DNA of 64,000 nt from Volvox africanus. Taxonomy: Eukaryota; Chlorophyta; Chlorophyceae; Chlamydomonadales; Volvocaceae. Below the pieces are notes generated by a model. The model had not been told where the DNA came from and did no database searches. It saw nothing but the letters and a program-made list of their open reading frames with translations. The translations under genes were made by a program, and so were the position numbers. Location: assembly GCA_030268105.1 (NCBI GenBank), contig BSDZ01000010.1, positions 5,005,001-5,069,000 on the forward strand, given 5' to 3'. This document shows, piece by piece, positions 1 to 11,878 of this stretch (position 1 is the stretch's first letter; every line of letters begins with the position of its first letter).

Positions 1-17
1 CCGACGAAACACAGCTT

Positions 18-1695
18 CTATGAGGTGGCATATCCCGCCCCGACGAAACACAACCCAGCAGCTGGCGCCGGCATCGCGGTCGCTGTACGGCCCGCCTCTA
101 GGCAATCCAGAAGCGCGTCCTCCCGCCCTCCGCAGCGCCCCGCTCCAGGAGTAGCCTCCCTCAAGGCCGTACTCACCAACACCCGCACCATGCGGCGCAA
201 AAATCGATTTCCCACCAGCTCAATACACAGCACCCGGGGGTTTATGGTTCCAGCGGCGACCCCCTCAGGCTCCCGTACTGCTGGCAGTTGCTTGCCCAGG
301 TCAGGTTCCGCCGGGGTGGCCGCTGACGCTGATGCTATGGGCGGCATGAGGGACCGGGGCTGAGGCTGTTTCAAATCATGTTGATGTGGATGTTCCGCTT
401 CTCGTGGTTCATGGAGTGGAAGCAACCGTACTGCTGCCGCCATCGTGGCCGCAGAGGACGCCACCACCGCCTCCTGCTGCTGCAAGACGCCGTGTTCAGC
501 AAGGGGCCCAGCGGTGGCGGCGGCGGGGATCGTCGCGGCGCTGATGGCGGTGGCGACGGTACCGGATGCGAGGGGGGACGGGTGCGGTAACTCCATCACG
601 TGGCAGCGGCACAGATGGAGCACGCACATCCCGTCCTTGCCTGAGCAGACGACAGAACAAGCTGATGAACGCATGAGCAGCAGCAGTCGAATTAAACTGG
701 ACTGCCCCTCTCAATCCTGGGAACTAACGCCTGGACAGGATGTTTCACAGCTGTTTGCGAATACAGCCAATTTACAGAAACCACAAGTTAAGCATTGAAT
801 GCGCAGAAGGAAGAGGAGGAGAGGGCGAGGACGGAGAAAGAGGAGGAGGAGGGGGGGCAGAACAGCAAGTACACAACTCTCAAATGCACCGTGAGGGACC
901 CGGACCAACCAGGGGGTTCAGGTGGCCTTCGGGGAACTGCACCGGAATGCCGGTCATTGTCCGCTGCCGTACCTTGAGCAAGGGGCCACGTGCCCTTCGG
1001 AGCGCGGGGAGCATGAGGACGCAGTGCTGGAGACCCACTTCCCTCCTCCCCCAAAACACACACACACACACGCACACAGCCTTCGCTTGCCTCCGCTAAA
1101 GCCCTCTCATCAAACCAACCACCCATCAACCAACCCACCCGGGGGGGTGTCCCGGGCGCACGCAATGAAGTCTAACAGGCGGCCCTCCAGGCGGGCCAAC
1201 ATCCGCCCCATGAGTTCTGGATCCGGATCCAAAGTGTACGACTCCGGAGGAATGACGACAGCCGGGGAACCAAGCCGGGGAACCAAGCCCTCTGCAGAGG
1301 GGAGCGAACTGCGGAGCGGCGGCGGCGGCCGTGGCATGTACGGTGCTTCCGCCGCCGCCACCTCCCCTGCATCCCCCAACCGCTCCACCGCCGCAGGAGG
1401 TGGCGGCGCCAGCTGATGGGGAGAGGGATATGACCCTCCGCTTGCTGTGGCTGTCCCACTGGTGGTCACTGCGGTGGTGGAAGTGTTAGCAGCTGCGGCT
1501 GCGGCACCGGCAGTTTGGCACGCAGTATGTTTGGGAGGAGAGGTGGATCGCAAGGGGAACAGGTACACGTACCTGAGGGCGGGATGCGGGAGAGATATGG
1601 GCGGGATACGGCAGGGGGTGGATCGGCATGGGTGATATCGATGGGCAGTCATGTGCGTTTGTGTGTATGTGTGTGTGTGTGTATGTGTATGTGTG

Positions 1696-1729
<34 letters not shown>

Positions 1730-4117
1730 CATCAGTCAGGTCGCACACAGGGAGCAACCTCTCATGCCTTTGGATGACGTCATCCACTGTCCACGACCGC
1801 TCATCAAATGGGAAGATTGGGTGATGATGTCCATAAGGCCTCAAAATGTCCCTGCCGTCCTCCACACAAGTCCCCCTCATGCAAACATTAAGCCCCCTTA
1901 TCTCCCCTCCAACCCACTCACACACTGCCTCCCTGGAGCACTAGAAAAACTTGAATTTCTCAGGATTCCCTGCCCTCCCTGGTGAAATGATTGGATAGTT
2001 TTATGTCTCTAATCATAAGGAAGGCGTTCCCTTCAAGAAATGGACCTGGAGGTACAACAAAGTCCATGTTGTCAATGCTCATGTAGTTTTGCCTATGGTC
2101 CCCTGGCTCTGAGAATGGTCCCAGGGCATCCACATGGTCTGAGTCTTGCTCCCACAGGAAGGAGCCCTCCCACCAGTTATCTTCATTTCATAGGGGCCCC
2201 CGAGCCCCCGAGCGGCCCCTATAAGGCCCCGATCAGGCGACCCCCAGGTACGCCCTCACCGGCGCCATGCAGCAGAGAATGTGGCGTGGAATTGCCGGGG
2301 CACCTCCTCCACCCGCATGACCCGCAATCGGCCCGGCTGCAGGCCGTCAACCACTCTCATAATCTCATCGTACGACACCGGCCGCCACGAGTAAAAAGAG
2401 AAGGGCTGCAATTTTGGACATAACAGCAATACAAATACACCTTAACGACCTTAAACACTGTTGCAGAGAAGCTGTTGACACCTAGCCGCCATGCGCGTGT
2501 TCTTCATGTACTTGTGCCCCCATCCCATCGAAAGTAAGCACGAGCCCGGACCCGATCGACCGAACCACCAACCCAGGGGGCAGGCGGAGGGGAGGGGGAA
2601 GGGGAGGGGGAGTGGAAGGGGAGATGTCTACATACACACACACGCGACAAAGACTGTGTCGCTGAAGCTTCGCGTTGATGAGTTGTTCCCGATGGAGGAC
2701 GTGCGATGGAGCTTCGTTCCGGTGATGGTCCATCCGGGAAACGGAAAGGTGGAGTCCTTGGTCCACATGCTTCCCCCCCCTAACACAGTGTTACTTGCGT
2801 CGCTCACCATGCCGTACGCATGTACCCCCGCGTCTGTCCTCCCGGCGGCGGAGATCACCACGCGCTTGTTTCCACCAGCCGCATCAACAAGTGGCTGCAG
2901 AGCCGTCTGGACGGAGTCGCGCGGTGGTCAGGAAGAGATTGGAAAGGGAGAGGCAGGGAGGGAGGGAGGGACAGGGAGGGAGGCAGGGAGGGAGGGAGGG
3001 AGGGACAGGGAGGGAGGCAGGGAGGGAGGGAGGGAGGGAGGCGATCATGACCGATTAAGGAGTGACGAGACTCTCAGCGCATGCACACAAACACAGACAA
3101 AGACGCATGTTGCACTCCGTAAGATTATGGCCAAAACAAACTAACTATTCCAATACCGTGATTACCGGAGAATGGGGAATACAATGGGACGTGGCTGTTG
3201 CTGAAGCCATCTAGTACTTGCCGTACAACAGCTGTCTGTACGAGTCCCTATGCCGCACTTACCTCCAGTTCTCCCTGGAGTGTACGACGGCCGGGCTGAT
3301 ACGCCCAACCCGCAAATGCCGGTCCGAAATAGCTCACAGTGACCTGGAGCGGTCCGGGACGAGGTGGGGGGAGCCAGGAACGGGCAGGGAAAGCAATACA
3401 CACACACATACATCTCAGCCAACCAGCCAGCCTGATAGCCAACCTTTCCGCCATGACCAACGGCGGTCACTACCATTAAAACCATGGCTTAATACAACCC
3501 TCCGCACATGTCCACGCCCCAAACATAAGACCCGTGACCGGTGATAACGGTAACTGCCGCGCCGTTTAACGTCCAGTATTTTAAATTGATCCGAATCTGA
3601 AAATCTGTTTCAAAACTAAACTGTTCATTTCTCGTGTTTCTCAATTTCAATTTCACGCACCTAAACCGCTCATCCATCCCCTTCCCCTCGGGCCTGGCTG
3701 CACCTTGTACGTGCGCCGTTGCACTCCCCCGCCCGGCCTCCCACTGCGAGTTCCTGCCTTGGGCCCGACCCCAGCAGTGGTAGACAGCCCTCTGCCACCC
3801 GGGGTACTACCGCGATTGCGAGCGCCCATGCCACTGCCATCAGAGCTCCTCTTCAGGGCCATCACGAAACCCTCCACCGCCTCCTGCTCCTCGGCCCCGG
3901 AAGAGGAACTCAGCACCTCCGCCTCCGAACCGCCCCGAAGTGCTAAGTCCGCTGCCGTCGCCGCTGCCGTACGCCGTTGTCCACCCAAGATGTCAACATG
4001 CGGCACAATCGGATCTGACCCGGGACTTGAAGTCGCAGCAGATGGAGGTGTCGCACATTCCGGCCGAAAAGCAAACTCTTCTGGATCCTTGTACGGCATG
4101 GACACACCGTGGCACAT
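18..4117 (-). CDS. truA-like: TruA-family tRNA pseudouridine synthase, multi-exon
   Basis: TruA enzymes convert uridine to pseudouridine in the tRNA anticodon arm. Seen: exon 1 (4117-3704) is a low-complexity N-terminal extension ending in RRTYK; exon 2 (3343-3263) begins VTVSYFGPAFAGW, the first TruA beta strand; exon 3 (2906-2808) carries AAGRTDAGVHAYG with the family's catalytic aspartate. Phases agree across these three. A further exon ending near 1142 holds YTLDPDPELMGRMLARLEG followed by DF, matching the alpha-helical TruA segment. The last exon ends at a TAG at 18-20 and encodes NRFLRRMVRVLV and GLCFVGAGYATS, the family C-terminus. The exon between 2808 and about 1250 carrying the YRY region was not resolved; a dispersed repeat and GT tracts lie there. 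The first ATG at 4117 is chosen because the N-terminal frame opens there. The long extension could be an organelle-targeting region (inference). Family assignment is firm; internal exon structure is partial. Confidence 0.85.
1655..1732. repeat. (GT)n microsatellite
   Basis: Nearly pure TG/TATG dinucleotide tract lying inside an intron of the TruA-like gene. It produces long Thr-His or Cys-Val pseudo-reading frames that are not coding. Confidence 0.9.
2403..2600 (+). repeat. Dispersed repeat family A, copy 1
   Basis: This stretch shares two blocks with copies elsewhere. The left block, from GGGCTGCAATTTTGG to GTTGCAGAGAAGCTGTTGA, matches the reverse complement of 14380-14456. The right block, from the GCCGCCATGCGCGTGTTCTT core to the G-rich end, matches 7509-7620 almost base for base. 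Relative to the 7.3-kb copy it lacks roughly 200 bp, with the junction at a short CTGTTGACACC / CGCTGACACCC similarity. It sits in a TruA intron. No open reading frame or clear terminal inverted repeat was seen; it may be a non-autonomous transposon or SINE-like element. Confidence 0.75.
2950..3043. repeat. GGGA/GGGACA purine-rich tandem repeat
   Basis: Tandem GGGAGGGAGGGACAGGGAGG-type units. On the minus strand it forms the polypyrimidine tract directly upstream of the acceptor of TruA exon 3 (acceptor next to 2906), so it may help splicing. Confidence 0.8.
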
Positions 4118-4409
4118 CCCGGGGTTGTCAGGATAGCAGAGAGTCGTAGAATATCTTTGCTTCGTACGACGTGGTTAGGTTACAACATGTGGCTTAAGAA
4201 ACTGGGAAAACTGACGTTTATCGACTGACGTGTATGGAATATTTATCTCACGGGTCAGGATTGATATGAGAAATATACTGCCAAGAGTGAGACAGGGTAC
4301 GGCTCGGACGAGTGAGCGAGGAGTGAGTGAGGGACGAAGACCTGAGCGAGCTCAGCAACAGAGGGCTGTGCCCTATCGAACGATTTGCAGAATATTTCGA
4401 GTAGATGAC

Positions 4410-4610
4410 TGAACTGCATTGAGGTAGCGGTCGGGTTTATTTATTCCAATGGCGCGCGCCGAAGTACTCACCAGTGCCATATTGCTACACGGTGCAGATA
4501 TACTAAAGTGCATCTATCTCACACTCGCTCATTACACGTCTCACGCCGTTTGATATGCGGTACATTAGGGTGTCGAATATTAGGGTACGGAAGCGCTGCC
4601 TGTGGAATAA
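4410..4610 (+). repeat. 201-bp repeat, perfect inverted copy at 53086-53286
   Basis: Read base by base, 4410-4610 is identical to the reverse complement of 53086-53286. The flanks diverge immediately. It begins TGAACTGCATTGAGG and ends CTGTGGAATAA, has no evident terminal inverted repeats, no open reading frame and no convincing target-site duplication. It lies upstream of the TruA-like gene and covers the 3' end of the minus-strand frame at 4580-4894. Confidence 0.9.
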
Positions 4611-5385
4611 GTACGGTTACCAACAGGTCTTATAGCCGGGGGAGCTGAAGGAGGATACGAGCTAAAAGCCGCTAACCCCGCTTTACGCAGATAAGACACA
4701 GGAGCATCGGAGGACTCGCCCAACCCCCACCCAAAGTCCTCACCCGCCCTGCGCGCCCGCTCTACCGCTCCCGCCTTTCCCGGTCCACACACCTGCAGCC
4801 GCAGGCAGGAGATGCTCACACGGCCGCGCACCACCGAATCATAGAAGTCCAGGACAGCCTGCCGTACATGGATATCAAGAAGGGTTATTAGCAACTGCCC
4901 GGCGCAATTGGAGGCGCAATTGGAGGCGCAAAGGATTTGTTCGAATGGCGCGACAGGATGAGGGCAGGAAGGGGGGGGAGCAGGGGGCGGAGGTTCGTGG
5001 ATACGTTCAGAAAAGCAAACAAGCTGTCACAGCTGAGGCGTGCAGTGACCAGACGGGACGCTGGTGGATGCGGAGATTTCGCTGCCTGAGAGAAACAGGT
5101 AAACTGGCTGAATCGCAGGTTCTTTGTCGTGCAGCTCATAACTCGAGGAAAGGAGGCGGGAAAGGCGGATCGGGTTTCATGCACCTGCCAGTTGCGGTTG
5201 GCTGTCAAGAACTCCTTCTGCCCCCAGGAATCCCAACCGCGTTCTTCAGGGGATGATTGGCCGGTAGGCACAGGGGGTGTCAGGGTGCCAAGCGATTGGC
5301 GTGAATGGTCAGTTGAAGATGGCGATGGGTCGTTTCCCACGACCGACGCTATCGTAGGTGCCATTAGCAATAATAGGAGAGACAA
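4611..5385 (-). CDS. Hypothetical gene fragment, unrecognised
   Basis: I do not recognise this product. Two adjacent minus-strand frames look partly coding: 5385-4888, starting with a hydrophobic MSLLLLLMAPTIASVVG signal-like segment, and a block around 4862-4794 that reads AVLDFYDSVVRGRVSISCL between an AG acceptor and a GTGTGT donor. The downstream frame closes inside the 201-bp repeat at 4410-4610, so its last residues would come from the repeat, suggesting truncation by insertion if the gene is real. It could equally be a 5' region of its neighbour or non-coding. Low confidence. Confidence 0.25.
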
Positions 5386-6109
5386 TATGGTATGATTATA
5401 TTAGGAAGATTATGGGAACATCACTCTTCGGCTACAACGTAACAACCCGGCGGCCATAATAGGTGGATGAAGTGACCTGCTTTGTACGTTCCCAAGTCAA
5501 GCCACTCACTGGGAAACTATATGGCAATAAACACTTCTTTTGTCTATCGATGCGATTCAGCGCTTGCATATCCCGAATGGTGGTTAACCAGCTAACCGAA
5601 CAGCGGGACACCCTAAGTCCATGACAGAGCATATCATGACACCTTGTCGAGTCTCGTTCCCCGACATCTTGAAGATTTCTGCATTCTACTGGATGATATG
5701 AAATTCGTGAACTGCTTTTTATTTTTCTGTAAATCTGCTTGTCGGTGATTTTCCTAGCTCCGAACGACCTGAGCTCCCAATCACAGAACATGAGGATCAC
5801 TCGCAGTGCGTATATTTATATCTGAAGCAGTGCTGGAAGTTATATGCCCCGAGTGGTTGGACTTTTTGGCGGCTGCATATTGGTGAGCATAAGGCATTCA
5901 TAAGGCGTTGGACAGGCATTGTTTCTGGTAATCAAGCGACTTAACTTTAGTTTATGATTTCTTTGTTCTTCCGCGAGCTAATGCCTGGAAGTATACGAAC
6001 CAGGGGACGGTTGAGGTTTTACATCTCATCCAACTTCCCATCTCATCTTTTCTTCTGTGTATAATTGTACAGCACCCCGCCATTTATCCGTCGATATTCC
6101 TTAGCCTTC
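5386..6109. other. No gene seen
   Basis: Mixed-composition sequence without a convincing coding frame, RNA gene or repeat. It probably holds the promoter and 5' leader of the exonuclease gene starting near 6110; no promoter motif was recognised. Confidence 0.5.
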
Positions 6110-9100
6110 ATGTATGTTTCCTCTTTCCCGTCACCTGATCCCTTTGGAGCTCTACTAAACTTCGAACCACCAGCACCTTGTCGTCCCATGCCCCGCACCC
6201 TTTTCCCCATCACACAGCTGCATTTCTTGGACGCTCTCCTTCCACCTCCAGCCAACAAGCGCTTGTCCCGGTCCCTTCTTGTCCCCCCACTTTCCCGACC
6301 GACACCACCAGCACCACTGCAGAAGCTGCCGTGGAATCCCCCTCCTGGGCGGCAGCAGCTTCGTTGCCGCCTTGGCCCAACACTCCTGCAGACCTCATCC
6401 AAAGTCTTCTTTGCCGCCGTCCGCGCCATCACTGCTGCCGCTGCTGCAGGCGGCAACCAATCCATCTTCGCTGACGCACGAGGAAGCTTGCTCCATTCCA
6501 CCACAGCCGCGTGCCGATCTCCTTGCCATCGCGCCATGATCTTCCGTCCAACACCTCGGGGTCCGCCACCACCACTTCCCGGCTGGATGCTTGATGCACC
6601 GCCCGCTCCGGGACCAATGAAACCCCCGTTGTTCCCCTCAGCGCTCATGCGCCGCGTGCTGGTATCTTGGACGCCTTCTGGCAAACAGATGGGGGTGAGC
6701 GCGATTTCAAACAGTGCCGGGGATGCAGCGGACGTCGCCACCGCCGCCAGTGAGCTTCAATACCGGCCTATTACCTTGCCGCCTCGGCCAGCGGCGCCGC
6801 CGCCGCCGCCGCCGCAGCAGCAGCAGCAGGCGCCTTTGCATTCCGTACTGATGACGGCGCTGCCGAATCCATCGCCGCCTGCCCCACTATCGCCCTCGCC
6901 TGGGCAGCCGCCACCGCCGGTGGTGTCGCCTCCATTGCCCCCATCATCCCCGGCGCGCTTCAGTGTTTTTAGCTTACCCGGTATGGACCTAAAGGGGCCG
7001 CCGGGCTACCAGGCCTCAGGTACGGAGCTGCTGGCGGCGGTGGCGGCAGCGACACCCGACCAGCATGCAGTGTGGGCCGCCGTGTGGGAGCTGATGCCGC
7101 TGCTGCTGCACGTGACCGCAGACGGCCCTCTGCGGGGATTCTCAGTGGATGTGGAGACAACTGGTTTCAACTGGCGGGCGGAGCGGGTGATGGAGCTGGC
7201 GGCGGTGGACCTGACCACGGGTGGGTGTAAGGGGAGGGGGAGCAGGGGGATGAAGGGAAGGGGGGCTGAGAGGGAACGGGTATGGAAGTATTGTTGCAGA
7301 GAAGCTGTTGAAGATTTGAATCTCCTATTGACCGGGATGATGACCAGAGGATGGCGGTCATGGCATCATCCAAGGGTGTGCTTAGCAACAAGTATACAAC
7401 ATGTCAATCGCAATAAGAAGTTTAGGATGGGCTGGCTCGTGGCGGCGAAACCCGGGCGGCGTAAAGTTGAGAAAGTGGGTGGCGGAACCAGTCGCTGACA
7501 CCCAGTGGCCGCCATGCGCGTGTTCTTCATGTGCTTGTGCCCCCATCCCATCGAAAGTAAGCACGAGCCCGGACCCGATCGACCGAACCACCAACCCAGG
7601 GGGCAGGCGGAGGGGAGGGGGAGGGAGGGGGAGTATATATATATATATATATATATCAATTTTATCAAGTGCGAAACTCCTGATATACATGCCGTACCGG
7701 TTTCTTAAAATTTAAATATTCTTTATATGGCCAACAATAAGAAAACATTAATAACTAGATTAACTCATAATATTAATTTTCTGGAATGATATCTCTTTTT
7801 TTGATAAAAGGTTTAGAGATCCCGCTTGGCAACAAAGCATTTATTTTTCCTTCATTAAGAAATACTTTCCTTCATTAATAAATATATATATATATATTCC
7901 CCCAAACCCTAAATCTTAACCACTACACCCGACCGCACCACCAATCCAACCCGGGCTTGCTGGACGACCGCGCATGCGCCAACCAAACAAAGCACGATCT
8001 GACGCGATCTCGCCTGCCCGATAAGATGGCAAAGGCGCGCAGTTGCGGCATCAGTTGAAACATCGAATGGTAATCACAACTAATATGGAGAGGAGAGGCG
8101 ACTACAATGGTTCGGGACGGGAAGATAACATGCAACTGCGAAAACCGTGAGCACATGCAGCTGAGGTTTAGAAAGCTAAGGGCGAAAAGAAGTGAAGCAG
8201 TGAATAGAGGCGGATGAATAGTGGATAGAAAAAAGGGGAGGGATGAATTGTACAAGGATGGAGTTTTGCGATACAGGCTTACCTGCAGGCAGCTCAGGAG
8301 GCGACGCACAGGGAGAAGTACAGGGAAAGAAGAGGGGTAGCTGTACGGCATAACGGGAAAGGAAAACCAGAGAGGGTATGCAAAGGTGACAGTTAGGCTG
8401 AGGGAGAGAGGGACGGAGGGGGGAGAGCGAATGGACGGGACCTGATACCGATTCTGATACCGGTACTGGTTCCACTGGGACTGCTGCTGCTGTTGAGAAG
8501 CACACAATGTACTCCGCATATCACCATCACCATCACCATCACCATCACCATCACCACCACCATCACCATCACCATCGGGATACACATGTCTGTGAGTCTG
8601 GTCTGGCAGGGGGTCGGGTCGGCGCCTGCCTTCATCCCAGGTCGTGGCGGTGGGGGAGGGGAGGGGAGGGGAGCAAGGGACGTACTCAACGGGATGGAGG
8701 TGAGGGCAGCGCGCAGTCCGGTGCGGGCGAAGGGAAGGGAGGTTCCCAAGGCTCATGTGGCGACGGCCCAACTTCCATCACCGCCTGTCGCGAGCTTTCG
8801 GTGCTCAAACCGCACCTGGACGGACGTGGTATCTGCACTCGGTTTTATCCCCATCATACCCGAGCTAGGTCCTGCAGCCCCTACCCGCTCCTTCCCCCCC
8901 ACACACCCGAGACGCAACAAACTCAGTTGTTTCACTCTGGCGCCTTCAGCTGCGGTCCTCGTATTTTCGTATTTCCCATCCGCCTGTCCAGGCGACACGT
9001 TTTCCTCTCTCGTCAATCCTAATGGCGCTGGCTGTCTCGTAAAGCTCGACCCACGGGTCGTGGCAGTCACGGGCATCACCTCCGAGATGCTCCGTCCCGC

Positions 9101-10542
9101 CCCCAGTGAACCATGGGTCACTCTCGCCTTCTTGTGCTGGCTGTATCAGCGCTGCCGTGCCGGTGGCGGTGTACGGCCCGCACTGGTGGGACACAACCTG
9201 CGCACCTTTGATTGCCACTTTTTGGGCAGAATGCTGGCAAGGCAGGGCTGCCTGGTGCCGTACAGCTGGTGCTCGACGGATACGTTGAGCCTCACGCGGA
9301 AATGGAGACTGTGGCCGGGTGGGGGAAACTTGAAGCTTCAGGTGCGTGTGTGTCCGTGTGTGTATAGTCGTACAAGGAAATGCCGTAGACGGTGGCTTGT
9401 GGAGAAGCTTCTAACATGTGCACGCTAACGCAGCTACCACAGCTGCTATCGATTCTTGACCCTCCTATTGCCATCTTGCCACAATACACAGATACACATA
9501 CATGCACAAGGTGACTCCGCTCCCTCTGGTTTCGGGGCAGCCTATGACTAATATGTCCTCCACCTCGTCAGCACTTCCGGATAAGGCCCCTCCGTTCCCG
9601 CCAGGGGCTTAAATCCACCCGATTTTCACGCGAATAAATGCAGTCTCTTCGAGAGATGTACGGCATACCTCAACGTGAGGAGCACCGCGCATTGCCAGAT
9701 GCGCTGTTGACGGTGGATATTTTGGCAGCTATGATACGGCACCGCGTCACTGGGTCACCCGGGCCTTACCCTCCGTCCTCCTCAGCACCGCGGGAGGTGG
9801 TGCAGCAGGTAGGAATGGGTGAGGAAGGCAGGGTTGTTTGCAACGGACCCACAATGGACCGACGGGTCACGGGCGCCCCTCGTACGGAAGGGCGTTGAAG
9901 CGTCATTCCCTTTCGCGACTCCGTCCTACATTCACCCGTCCGCCGTACGCACATATACTCCCCCCCCCAAACGCATCACACACATTCTAAAAATGAAGAC
10001 GCACATGTACGTTTCAGGCGCTAAACGATGGGACACTGACCTGGTTTGAAGGCCCGGAGGCGCTCGCGGGACACGGAGTTGGCGGCGCCGCCTCGCTCGC
10101 CGCCGCCGCCAACTCCCTGCCCCGCGGCAGGCGGCTAGGTCCCAGGGACACCTCGGCCCCCGTCAGGGGAGATGTCCAGCAGCTGTTTCCCTGGAACAAG
10201 CTGAGGGAGCTTTTGGTGCATTTAGGTGCAGGGACAGCGGCGGCGGCAGAGGCAGCGGCGACACCGTACGGCAGCACAGGGGGCCAGAATGCCTCAGCAA
10301 CCGGCGCCAGCGAAATGTATACCCGCACTTCCCCAACGGATGGCGGCAGCGGCGTTAGCGGCGGCGCTGGAGAGTCGGCGGCGTCTGGCGATGGCGTCGG
10401 TGATGTCGTGACGCGGCGGCAGCACAACAAAGGCAGGTGGACAATGGCGGATGTCTTGCTTAGTAAGACAGCGACAGCCAAGATGAGGGCCTCGATGATC
10501 GTTGTGAGTAGGCTCTGGGTGGCGTGGGCCGTTGGATCGTAG
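6110..10542 (+). CDS. DEDDh-family 3'-5' exonuclease (DnaQ/RNase T-like)
   Basis: Such enzymes remove nucleotides from 3' ends using two metal ions. Proposed exons 6110-7220, 8992-9341, 9644-9808 and 10018-10542 join in phase to 716 residues. All five catalytic residues are visible: Exo I SVDVETTGF gives D347 and E349; Exo II GHNLRTFDCHFL gives D444; Exo III EEHRALPDALLTVDIL gives H501 and D506. The VNP and VTGIT motifs typical of DnaQ-like folds precede Exo II. The first 340 residues are proline- and alanine-rich and could include an organelle transit peptide. The start is uncertain: ATG 6110 is the first in frame, ATG 6188 is an alternative. Intron 1 contains a family A repeat and a CAT-rich repeat. 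The final exon reaches a TAG at 10540, but a GTGAGT donor 36 bp earlier leaves open continuation into downstream exons. RecG lies next on the same strand. Confidence 0.85.
7292..7620 (+). repeat. Dispersed repeat family A, copy 2 (longest)
   Basis: Starts at TTGTTGCAGAGAAGCTGTTGA and runs to the GGGGGCAGGCGGAGGGGAG end. The left part, including CCGGGATGATGACCAGA and GGCATCATCCAAG, matches the minus-strand copy at 14311-14400. The right part matches 2478-2600. It lies in intron 1 of the exonuclease gene and is followed by a TATATA tract at 7633-7656. Confidence 0.75.
8517..8577. repeat. CATCAC hexanucleotide tract
   Basis: About ten ATCACC/ACCATC units in exonuclease intron 1. All plus frames are open (poly-His, poly-Ile-Thr), but the location between coding exons with matching phases argues for non-coding. 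Confidence 0.85.
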
Positions 10543-11878
10543 GTCAGTGACTGCGGCCGCGCCGGAAGAGGCCCATGGGTCAGCGAGTCAGTGCTGGGGG
10601 ACCTCGCATGGTGGTTTTACTTTCACGTATAGGAGAGGGCACGTTGATCATGGAAAAACATCGCTTGGAGACGCTTTAAAATCTACGATGATATAACATT
10701 TTTTACTTGTTCATCTCTAGCTAGCTGCAACATTTATTGAGCTGATTCCCTAGTCAACCCTAGTCAACTTAATACATCCGTTACTAAATTTTGTGATGGA
10801 TTTTATAATCAATTATATTACTCCTCTTCATTTGTCTATTCCTTGTTTTAATGTTAACAGGATTTGCAAATTACAATTTTGCGAACACGCCACCTTATCT
10901 TCTATCTTACCTCCATACACAAATTCAATTATAACCCAGTATCGCAATCAACGTGCAACGGAAAGCGGCAAAGTCAGTGGTAAACCCTGCCATCGGCGTC
11001 ATCGGGGAGTTCGCGATACACACACACACCCGCGTTTCTCAGCTCCGGCACCTGGCCCCATCCCCTCCTCATCTCACCTCACCCTCCCCCACGCTGCCCC
11101 ACACCTTCACGTCCCCACCCCACGCCTCTTCCGCCACACCATACCCAACACCACGCAGACACACAGACACACCTCACCCAACCACGTCCCCAATCCCAAC
11201 CCTCGTTCACCCGCCAGCCCTGTTTTCATGGACCCGATTTCAATAGTGCACCCCAAAGGTGGTGTGTACGACACCCCAGCAACGATTCGTACAGTTTGCC
11301 CGAAGCCGGTGAGGAGTTGCCTGAGGATGTTCCCCCGGCGCCAGTGCGTGGGCCCCTGGACATGGCTCTGGAGGTGAGGATTGTGAGGAGCTCCATTGCG
11401 GCTTAGGTCCCTACCCTCAGTAGTTAGCTAGGAGAGACTTTACTTTCGAGAGCTCTCCATGAAGTGAGCAAAGGTGTCGGAATGTCCTGGCCGTGGTTTG
11501 GGCAGCACTTCTCGTGCGACATGCGTCGTGAAGGCATGAGCAACATGGCATCATCATCATGACGGGGTAAATCCTTGTGATGGAAGGTATTATTACTATT
11601 ACTAATTTATTTGCTTATTTTATTTATATCTTAAATTTGTTTGATTGTATGTTATATAATGTATATTATATTTATAATGTGTATATTAATACTTAATAAT
11701 ATATAATATATTTATATTATTCTTGTTAGTATTAGTATTAGTATTACTACTCACGGTTTGACTCTGCGTGTCACCTCACCTCACCTCACCTCACCTCACC
11801 TCACTTTACTCGGCGGGTGCGCTCAATAGCCAGGTGCCTCCCCGGCTGCGCCCTGCTGCGTGCAAAACCCATCACAAC
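10543..11878. other. Spacer between exonuclease and RecG; AT-rich blocks and a possible exon
   Basis: AT-rich stretches at 10650-10950 and 11580-11760 contrast with the GC-rich flanks. A CTCAC pentanucleotide repeat lies at 11771-11807. About 11279-11372 reads SYSLPEAGEELPEDVPPAP and ends at a GTGAGG donor, so it may be a real exon belonging either to the RecG 5' end or to an extended exonuclease transcript. Its entry phase (two carried bases) does not match the end of exonuclease exon 4 at the GTGAGT donor. Confidence 0.4.

Noticed and set aside
6043..6741. 232-residue minus-strand frame opposite the exonuclease N-terminus
   Set aside because: Shadow of the Pro/Ala-rich exon 1; no motif.
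8507..9022. Frame with a long poly-His run
   Set aside because: CATCAC repeat in exonuclease intron 1; bracketed by in-phase exons.
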